Program-made: the position numbers and the translations under genes | Part shown: positions 23,701 to 34,400 of the stretch, piece by piece | How the letters are laid out: every line of letters begins with the position of its first letter | Numbering within the stretch: position 1 is the stretch's first letter | NCBI GenBank assembly: GCA_022702705.1 | Contig: CM040427.1 | Span: 70,530,783 to 70,594,782 of the forward strand | Direction: 5' to 3' | From: Papilionanthe hookeriana x Papilionanthe teres | Lineage: Eukaryota > Streptophyta > Magnoliopsida > Asparagales > Orchidaceae | DNA: 64,000 nucleotides | The notes under the pieces: generated by a model | Seen by the model: only the letters and a program-made list of their open reading frames with translations | What the model was told of the DNA's origin: nothing | Database searches by the model: none

Positions 23701-25032
23701 TGCAAGGAGAAACAGACTCAAGATACTAAGAACTATCAAATACGCCTTATATATAAGGGTCATGAGCATGTAAATCTAGAGAGTAATCATTATATTAAAT
23801 TATGACTATTAAGAGTTGATTTATTACATTAAAAATTTTCTTATTTTTATCGCAACTGTCGCTAATAAGAAACAAGAAAATTGAGAAACTGAATTTATAC
23901 ACAAAAAAATGATCAGCACGAATCTTAAGAAAATCTAAACGATCTAAATCACAGATGAAAAGCTACAAGTCTTCATGAGTTTGACCGGCTGAAGACCACC
24001 AGCCGACCGACTAAATGCCAGATGACCAAAGGGCTAACCAGGGCTACCATAGATAGGTATGCAGGCCGACGACCAATTAAATGCCTAACACTCCCAACAA
24101 TCTCACAAGTATCAACGCGAGGCTCTCTTAGTAGCTCCCACAAAGATCTCTAGAGATCACCAAAAAACAACAATCAAGCTAACCGACCGAACTCCTTAAG
24201 GCCAATCGACTACCATACTCAAAATCAAACTGTTTCCCAGAGTGAAGGCAACCAACATTAGTGCAGTCGTCCGACCTAAAGACCTGCTCGTCCGAGCGGA
24301 AGTACATACACACAAAAAGATGCTAAAACCAGTTATGAATACGAAAATGTGCAAAAATAAAATCCCGTAATACGCCTATTAAAGCAAGGGCAAACATACA
24401 ATTTTAGACTTTATCCGTCTATCTCTTATAATTATGGGGACCATAACATGACTATTTTCTTTAGACTTATACTCTATAGGGAGAACTCTCTCCTCTTCTC
24501 TCTTGCAACTTCTACTTTTCATGTATAAAATAGGTCACAGAGCTCGAAAATACCCAGTTTGTCAATATAAGAAGTCTATATGTAGTATTTTCCTTCTTTC
24601 TCGCTATCTCTACCTCTTTCTCAGAGTTTCTATCACTCGAATCCCGAGCATGTCTCATAGGACAGATATGTATTCAACACTATATATTGTCATTAATTTC
24701 TTTTATGCTAATTAAACGCGCGAATGCACAAAAAATATTTTCGACTCATTATTGTCAAGACTATTATTATTTTTATTTAATTATTAAGTTAATTTCTTTA
24801 TATATTTATACATATATTCCAATCTCAATTCTCTCTTTACGAAAAGATATTACAGCTGCATCAGATCTCCAATTACTGTCTGCAACTTTGTATATATTAA
24901 ATTATTAAAAAAATGACAGATATTAATTAGAGTCATGATGTAAACTTTCCTCTTCAAGATAAATGTTTTTACTATAATTAAACTTAAAATATGAAAAATG
25001 AGAAGTTTTCTGCGATGGGGGCCGGCTGAAGA
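23701..25032. other. intergenic DNA upstream of sugar transporter gene
   Basis: Contains a GC-richer stretch with repeated CCGACCGA/GGCCGAC words (23990-24310), possibly LTR-derived, then AT-rich DNA. No coding exon is recognised. Confidence 0.5.
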
Positions 25033-25035
25033 GAA

Positions 25036-25041
25036 CACGTG
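25036..25041. promoter_or_regulatory. G-box (CACGTG) upstream of sugar transporter
   Basis: The palindrome CACGTG, within AACACGTGG, lies about 390 bp before the proposed start codon at the beginning of the GC-richer presumed promoter/5' UTR region (25030-25430). ACACGTGG is the core recognised by plant bZIP and bHLH factors (ABRE/G-box). Function is an inference from motif and position only. No clear TATA box was seen. Confidence 0.35.
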
Positions 25042-25421
25042 GTCGTCTAATCTGAGTCGCTCGTCATTCGTTCATAAACAGCGACTTCTTCGGTACGATT
25101 CCGTCACCGCATTAGCAGTCGGAGAAGTAAGAAGGCACTGGAAGCTCGGAAATCACGTAAGTCCACAAACGTAATCCCTACCAGCCATCCAATCCGCCGG
25201 TTCTTCCGCAGGTTTGCCGCTCAGCCGCTTGCCAGACGCCACACTGCGCAATTTAGTAGCGAAGGCAATCTCCTTCTGCGCAATTTTGTTTTATTTTTCT
25301 GCGATCTTCCCGTGCACCCATCTTAGGCGATCAGTTTGAAGCATTTGTATTGGATTTCTTCTGCTTCGCGTCTTCTTGTCGTGTTTTTTGGGTACTGCTT
25401 TTAGCGGACTGATTTGGTCAG

Positions 25422-25442
25422 ATGATCGGAGGATGCGGCTGA
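25422..25442 (+). promoter_or_regulatory. 6-codon upstream ORF overlapping the transporter start
   Basis: An ATG at 25422 opens a frame of six codons ending in TGA at 25440-25442. It overlaps, in another frame, the proposed main start ATG at 25433. If it lies in the transcript it would be met first by scanning ribosomes and could lower translation of the transporter. Confidence 0.5.
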
Positions 25443-28400
25443 ATTTTAACTCCGCCATTCACAAACGTTTGTCTTCGAGAGAGCTGATGGATCCCGTGGA
25501 TCGAGATGATGAAGAGACTGCCGGTGAAACATTTTTCTTTGTTTGATGAAATTGATTAATAGTTTTTTTTATTTTTATTTGCACGTCGAGCTTTTTATAT
25601 TTTCGTTTTTGGCCTTCGTTTAGTACGTTTGCTGAATTCTCCATCATCTGAAGAAGAAGTTGGTAATCCATCGTGGAGGCTCTCTCTACGACATGTATGC
25701 GTAGCGACAATATCTTCCTTCTTGTTTGGATATCACTTAAGGTGCTCTTCGCTTTCCTTGTATGAGATCGGACGTGCTTGTTTCTTTTTTATTTTTATTT
25801 ATGTTATTGGTATTTTGAAGAGATTTGAAATGAGAATTACTACAATTACAGTGTTGTTAATGAGTCACTGGAGAACATTTCCATGGATCTTGGGTTTACT
25901 GGGAACACCTTGGCTGAAGGTAGAACTAGGCTTTCTGGTTTTGTTAACTATGAGGTTTTCTTATCACGATGTACTTTATTTAGGGTTGGTTGGGTTTCTT
26001 GTAGGGTTTGTTGTGAGTATTTGCCTCGGAGGTGCACTTGTTGGCTGCATGTTTAGTGGTTGGATTGCAGATGGAATTGGGCGGCGAAGGGCTTTTCAGT
26101 TGAGTGCCTTGCCAATGATTACTGGAGCTTGTTTAAGGTATTTAATTTGCTTCTTGTGCGCATTTCTTTTTTGGCTTCAATGCTATCATCTAAGTTAATA
26201 TTGTTGACGGGCATTGTTATGATATTTTGTGCTTTATTTTTGCTTTATTTCTTTGTTAGACTTTGCCAAAATTTACTGAGTCTCTGCTTTGATTGATGAT
26301 TCGATATACTGGCAACTTAGGAAATTATATTCAGTCTCCATATATTTTTTTTTTGAATGAATTCATGACACTCATTATCGTCCTTTGAATCATAACAACC
26401 AAAATTCTACATTTTCAGTGCAAGCGCTGGCAATTTACAAGGAATGCTCCTTGGTAGATTCTTAGTTGGAACAGGAATGGGCTTAGGTCCGCCAGTTGCT
26501 GCACTCTATGTAACGGAGGTAGAGTAAATATTCTCTTGTGTACTGATTGATTTCTCATATTGAATTTTCATTCTCCACTTGTAAAACTCTTTTGCTATCA
26601 GGTTTCACCTCCATTTGTGAGAGGAACATACGGGAGCTTTATTCAAATTGCTACCTGTCTAGGACTTACAGGGGCCCTCCTTGTTGGAATTGCAGTGAAG
26701 GAGGTTATTGGAGGGTAAACGAATACTGTTGTTTTATTTTGGACTAATTGTTATTTAATTAATTACACATCATTTACTTATTAGATGGAGAATTTGCTTT
26801 TGGATATCTGCTGTTCCTGCTGCTTTGCTGGTGATTTGTATGGAATTTTGTGCTGAAAGCCCACACTGGCTTTATAAGGTTATTTGCTTCCTCTAAATGA
26901 AGCTTAATTATATTGTTATATTTACTAATATTGACCCATACCTGTATATTTTGCAAACAACCACCTTTGAAACACGGATATGGACGAGGATTATCAAATT
27001 AACTTGAATATATGGGGCTTTGTGACTTTAATTTTTCTTATTCTAATTAATCAGTATTGTCCCTTCGCTGAAAGCACAATGTTTAGTTGTTCGATTGAAA
27101 AATTAAAGCACTGCTTAATTGCTGATAAAATTCTCATTTATTTAGTTAATCATTTAATTGGTTCAAAATTTTGGGCTCCACAATTTTGAAATTGTTTAGC
27201 CCCACTTAAGCCTTCTACTATTGCTCCAATCATTGTTGATTTTAGCATTTTTTTTGTTAATATATTGAAACTTGGTTACTTCAAAGTAATCTCTCAACTA
27301 TTTGTATGTGGCTAGTTTTATCGGAGGGTATCATGTCTTTTCAATTTAGTCTCAACTATATCAAATTGGTCCAAAATGGTCCTTAGGAGGTTCAACTAGA
27401 AACAATTTTGCATGGTTGAGAGGCTCGATTGGGATCAATTTTGTGTCACAATTCTACATAATAGATCATTTTGGATCAATTTATATTTTCGAGAGAATAA
27501 ATTGGAGAAATATGATATTTTAGGACTAAATTAGGTCCACACAAATATTCAAGGACTTTTTTGGAGTTTAATCTTGTCGAAACCTAAGGGAAGAAGGTGG
27601 TTGAGTTGAATGGGCTGTGGTGAGAGGGAAGCATAGGATAAAACAAAGGAAGGTAACAAGCATGTAAACAAAGGAGTTATGCAAAAAAGTAAAAAAAAAT
27701 AATATAAATGAAAAAGAGGGAGGAAAAGGAGTATTGAGAAGTTATAGAATGAAGTAATTCAAAAGCACAATATATGTAATTGAGAGGAGATGAGTTGCAT
27801 ATGAGATAAAAGTTTACACTGAGCAAAAAAAAAAAGAAGAATAAAATAAAATAAAGTAATATTAATAAAAAAGTTAAAAATAAAATAAAAATTAAAAAAA
27901 AATCATTGAGAAATTGAAGTGAAGAATAAATGAAAAGGTTTGAAAAAGTGTTCAAGAAAATAGAAGAAGAAAGCAATCAAAATAAGAAACATTGGGAAAC
28001 TGAGTTAAACCTGCCACATTCATAGTCATTATCTATTAAATTATGTTTTGCCACACAAGATTGCTTATGGGTCTCTTGAATTTGAATTGTTACACCTTGA
28101 TTTGCTTGAAATTCAAGCAAATTGTCTTTGAATACATGGAATTTGAGTGGATCTTTCTTAATTTGTCAAGTTAGATAGACTAGCTTTTTGTTTGATTTGT
28201 TATATAGGCAGGAAGGCTCTTTGGATATCGAGATATCCATAATGAAGCTTATATTGCTGACACTTTTCAATAGAGCTTTAGTAATCAACATGCATAAGCA
28301 GAGTCCCTCCACCGTTATTTTCTTCATTCGTATTCATCTAGAACTTTGAAGATTGTCTTAAAAAATCTTATTACTATTCTACAAAATTCAACAATTAAAG

Positions 28401-31400
28401 GAAAGCTACAAAATTTCTATAGTTGACCAAATTGACTTGAAAACCTTATTACAACCTGATTAAAATTGCATTAAAATAAATTCATAAGCTAATTATGTAT
28501 TCAAGTTTGTTGGCACCTTAGTGATGCAGTGAAAGTCAGGTAAACTCTCTTTTTTGAAAAGGAGCTTATGATGGCTTGATGAGAGTGAAGCTTACACTTT
28601 TATTTGCTTGAGTTATGATGGAAAGGAGGGTAGATTATAAATCCAACTGGAAATGAGGAGTGGAAGAACTCAATCAAAGGTAGGGAGGTAGCAATAGCCT
28701 TAAAGAAACAACCGCTTATTTATAATAGGTTTTAGCCATTTATGGAAACAAGAGGATCAGTTGTCATGGCCCGACCCAGAGTTTGGAATTAACAAAGACG
28801 GGTACAGACGTTCGGACGGTGTGAATTAAATTTTCTTTAATCGTTTACATTTTAACAGATGAAGAGCCACAAAAATTTAAATTAAAGTGGTGCAATTTAA
28901 AATTACCTCGTTGATGATTGTCCGCGTATTCTATAAACTTTTTCCCGTCTATCATTCACCTTTTAATAATTTAATTAAACCTGAAAAGTTAGTTAAAGCA
29001 ACTGTGAGCTAAAAGAGCCAGTGAATACTCAGTGAGACCTGCAATGCTCTATGGAGCTAAATGTTGGCCTTTAAAAGAGAAGCGTAATACTAAGTTAAGT
29101 GTTGCCAAGATAAGAATGATTAGGTGGATGAGTGGCTTTACACTTGGAGACAAAATGCGAAATGAATTATTCGTGATAGGGTTGGTGTAGCTCCAGCGAC
29201 AGACAAAGTTAGAGAGAGTCGTCTTAGATGGTTTGGTCACATTAAATGTAGATCATCTGATGATCCGATTAGAAGAATAAATGTTTTAGATTCGACTTAT
29301 GTTAAGAAAGGCAGAGGTAGACCTAGGAAGGCCTGGGCTTATTGTATAAAAAATGATTTTAATTTATTAGAATTAAATGAAAATGTGACATTAAATTGGA
29401 CACAATGGAGAAAAAGATTTATGTAGCCGACCCCACTTAGTGGGATTAAGGCTTTGTTGTTGTTGTATTACTTCAAGTTATTCATGTATAAAATTTTATA
29501 TTTTACTTCATGCCAAACCCTAACATGCGGAAAATAAATTTCGCAAGCAATAGTTCCGGCTCGGCTTGGCACCCGCACGACTTCACATGCTTATTTCTCT
29601 CCATTGCAGTCGACTCCTCACTTTGACTGTCGCTGCGCCTTGTTCCTTCCTTTCTTCTCCTTCGACTCGGTCGATCGAGATCGAGCGAATACGGCGCAAA
29701 AGCTTTCTACACCCCCTTCTCTTCGCCCTAACCACACTCACAACATCTACAAGATCATGAAAGTTCCCTGCTTCTCTCGTCGACTCTCAGATAAGTTGTT
29801 TGCCACTCTTAATATGCGATTTCACCTCCTTGGCTTCCCGACACTTCTAGCTTCTTCTCCTCCCTTCACTCATTTTCTCGACCGCCTCTTTTCCTCTTCC
29901 TCGATTCTTCATTTCCTCTTTTGACTGCTCAACTCTTTGATTCCTCTCCACTCCCTTCATTTCTTCTCCCCATGTAACTGAAATGAGCTGTTATAATATT
30001 CTTCAAAAAAAATTTGTCATCGAAATTTAGAAACAGACTTCAAGCAAGTCAACATTAGCTATCCATTAAATTAGGGTCCTTTATTAAGATGAAAAGTAAT
30101 CACTGTAAAATTAAAGACTGATACAAGGCGGCTCAACTATACTTCAAAACACATAGATACTGAACACAAAAACATGTTAAGGAAAAACACCAAAATAATC
30201 AGACCTCATCACCATAAGCAGCAATAGCTTCTTCAGGTTCACTATGAGTAAGGTAATATACCAGAGGTCAAACTGATTGTCTTGGTTGACCTTGGGTAGG
30301 AGCTGAGGCTATTGATTCTATCTTTTTTTGCCCACTTGCAGTCTTTTGTGAAGGAGTTCCATCAGATTTCTGATCTTCAGCACTTTTTTGGCCAAGAGAT
30401 GGACCATATCTTTCTATATGACCAGGCCGACGACACCAATAACAAGTGTTAGAGCCCATCAAACATTCACCTTTGTATTGATGGTTGGTCTGCCGATCTT
30501 CTTTGCAACTTCTTTTTCTTTAATGAAATGAAAGACCTTATAAATTGAGGACAAAGCTTGTCAATAGATCTCCTAGGGGCGGATCTTTGGACGCATTATC
30601 TGGATTTTATGCTCTGGCATATCTTTCATGTTTTCTTTTATGAGAGTTTAGTCTTTTAGAGTTAATATTATAGATTGAATAAACTTAGTAAGTTAGTATT
30701 TCCTGTGTTTGGTTTCAAGAGAGGTGCTATGAAGGAAGCCTTCCTTTCCTCAAACCCCTTTATGTTGCTAACTCTTTGTAGTAGCTCTCTAGGAGTTGTA
30801 TTACCCAATTGGCAAACCCTAGTGTTCACCATGTAAATTTGGATTGTGAGGCCTTATTTATCTGGTTATGCTATCATGACTGGTAGATGGCAAATTTCTA
30901 ACAGTTAATATTACACAGATTTTACTACCTAATATTTTATGCAAAGTATTTTTGTAGATGAAGTCTGCTTCGTTTGAGAACGCCCTTAACTTATTGGGTT
31001 GGACCAGAGATAAATTTGTTTTTGATGAAGCCACTAAAAATTGATATTTCTATGCGCTGGAGTGTATTATGATTCGAGCATTGTGATCTCCAAAGATATG
31101 AAAAGAAGTCTTCACCATTGGAGTTGCTAGGATTTTATGATTCTTTGGAAGGGCTGTTGAACCCCCAACCAAATTATCAATTCTATGATTTGATTCCAAT
31201 TTTAAGAGTTCTATTGATTGAACCAAATTTCCTTTAATAGATTTTTTTTTTGTTTAGATCTATTGTCGAGACTTCCTATTAAGCTTGGATAGTTAATCGT
31301 CCATACAAGAAGGAAATCTTAAATAAGGTAACTTATGGTCAAGTATTTGGGTTCAAAGTTAATTGGTTAAGGAATGGTTATGGGAAGGAAGTTAAATTAT

Positions 31401-34400
31401 TCAGTATTTTATAGTTTAATCTTCCCTGGTTCAAATGGACACAATCATCAATATTAGAGTGCTTTGACCAACATGATGGTTAGCTTGACTAACAATTGTA
31501 GCTTGCCTTATTTTAGTCATTCAAAGCATACTAGGATGGGGAATGTGTCAAAGATGTGCTTTCAAGATTAACTACGACTCAATTATTTGCAAAGGGTCTA
31601 TTGTGCCAACTTGCCAAATGTTTCACGTGTGTATGACATTATTCACTTGTGATTCATCCACTTGTCGTAATCATCATTGATGGAGTAGGCAATCAAAATA
31701 GTGATCATTGATAAAATCATTTGGCATTACCTTCGTCAATGGAATGGTCATCGAAGAAGTCATTTTTTGGCATATTCAACGTCGATGAAGAAACTAATAT
31801 GGGAAATAGTTTCAACAAATTATTATCAGCATGATTTTTTTTCAACAAAATAAACATCGATGAACTAGAATTCGTAGCATAATAATCGTGGACAGGGTGG
31901 GATATTCAATGAAGTCACCATTGGCATGGATATTGTTGATAGAGTGAATCGTCATTGGAGCCTTCCTTAATTGCTTGTCATTGGCATAACCATCTTCTAC
32001 AAAGTTGTCATTGGCATGATTGTCATCAATAGGTGAAGATTGTGTTCTGCCATCATTGACAGAATGGGTCTTTCAATGAATTTATTTTTGACGGGCCGTC
32101 ATTTGCATATTTGCTATTGCTGGAGTTGACCATAAATAGATTAATTGTCAATGGAGAGTTCATCGATTGGGCTATTATAAATGATGATGAAGGTTTTTGA
32201 ATGAGATGTCGATAGAGTTTGGTGTAAATATGTTGATGGTGATAACATTGGGATGCATGATTATTCAGTAAACTTACTCTTTAACATAATGAAAACATTC
32301 TTCATTTTTATTTTGCACATGACTGCCATATTCATTTTGCACCAAATAAAGCATTTACTACTAAAAATTCATGATTCGTAGGCGTGCATTTATAAAAATT
32401 ATATATTTATTTAATTAGTTTTTATTACTTAATGATTATTATTATTTATTTATTTATTTCATTACCATACATACTTGTAATCTTCATAACAGCGTTGTCT
32501 TGCATTTATAAAAACTCCAATCACATTCTTTCTGTAACTCAAATCACATCATGTGTGTTATTCAGCTTTTATAAAAAGGTTCCTGATGGCCAGTGGAATT
32601 ACCATTGATTTAATATATGCCATGATCTCGCTAGCCATCATTTTACCATCAAAATTATGAACTATGCACAAAACTTTCTCTATCACAAAGATTTTCATGC
32701 CAGCATCCAACTTTACTGGCTGGCTTTTTTTTTTTCCCCTTCTCTCTTCCTTATTTTCAGTTGAAGGTCTTTAGCAGGTGAAGAACATCATATATGTTGT
32801 CATCCGTGGAATAGCAGTGGTGTCATAGAGAAGCTTATGAGAAACAGATACCTTATCTAATTACTGTCGCCAGCGATGGAGGCCAACCTGTGGAGGGATT
32901 GTGGTGGGTTAGTCACTAAAATGGTGTTGTGTAACTAAAATATGAACTATTCATCGGGCTGGTGAACCCCCTGTTATTTGATAGGTGTCTGGTATAAGGG
33001 AAATTGTCTTCCAAGGATTTACTTTTTTTGACTTCTGCTAAAGTTAAGAACCAATTCTTTCAAGACATTAGATAAACTTTGTTTCTTCCTCGAGAGTTGA
33101 CAGTTGAAGCTATCGATCACAAGAAGTTGGCTTTTCTATATTTTACCTACTTGATCTTTTTTTTTTTCAAGAAGTTGATCATGTGGTTTATAAACTTTAT
33201 GTTTTCCTTATAATTTTTTGTGTATTCTCTATTTGTAGTTATTGCATTATGAGAAATTAGGATATGTTTTGTTGGTTTGTATTTAGGGGTTTTAAACTTT
33301 TCTTATGGTAAGATTTGATTGTATTTAGGTTACGAGAAGATCCATTCCCTGTGTACCTTATTGATTTATTCCCTTTTATGATTTCTTGTTTGTGTATGGG
33401 CTATTCTCTCCTACCATTAGTCAGAGGCGAAACCAAAATAGACTTTCATTGATTGATCAAGTTATTTTGCTTGATCACTCATCAATCTGATAGTCTATTG
33501 CATCAATTAAATTTTCTCGTAGTCTGTATGGTAAATTGGTTTATATGGTTCATGGTGAGTTTATCTTGCCTTCTGAAGACAGTAGATTTTTGCTTCGTAA
33601 CATAAAACATGTCTATAAGTGTTGATTATCATGTTTTTCTTTAAAGCATAGTTCTTAAAGGATAATTTACCAAATTTATTCTGTCTGATGCAGCACGCCA
33701 GAATTGGTGAAGCCGAAGCTGAATTTGAAAGGCTACTTGGAGTTGCTCATGTAAAATTCGCAATGTCTGAGCTGCAACGTTCGGACAGAGGGGAGGATGC
33801 AGATGGCGTGAAGTTTTCAGAGTTACTTTATGGTCGACATTTCAGGGGTATGCAACTCATTCATAATCTTTAATTGCTGTGTTGTGCATCTTGCTAAAAT
33901 TCCCGTCTTCTTAGAAGTTATTGCAAGTAACTTTCTCCTTTGTTACAGTTGTTTTTATTGGAACAACACTATTTGCTTTACAGCAATTATCTGGAATAAA
34001 TGCTGTCTTCTATTTCTCTTCTGTTGTCTTTAAAAGAGCCAAGGTGCCTTCAAACATTGCCAACATATGCATAGGGCTTGTTAATTTGTCAGGTAATCTG
34101 AAAATTTATGTTTCTGTTACCGTTGATTTTGAAAAAGTTGTGATATACTTTTATGTGTGTCTCTGTATGTCTGTTTTTTGCTTTCAGGTTCAATAATTGC
34201 AATGCTTTTCATGGATAAGCTGGGAAGGAAGGTGCTACTTTTTGGGAGCTTTGTTGGCATGGTAATCTACCCACATTAAGGAATTCTCATTAATATTTTT
34301 CTTGTTTGTCCTATGAATAAAATCAACAGCTCCGTCTTGTCCAGGCAGCCGCAATGGGCCTACAGGCTTTTGCAGCAACCTATCAATTTCTAGGTTCTGG

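Noticed and set aside
25156..25212. A 5' UTR intron (GTAAGT ... CCGCAG) before the transporter start
   Set aside because: At about 55 nt it is shorter than plant introns normally are; kept out of the model.
27677..27976. 99-codon minus-strand frame rich in Phe/Leu
   Set aside because: Low-complexity product of an A/G-rich stretch in intron 7; no splice context or motif.
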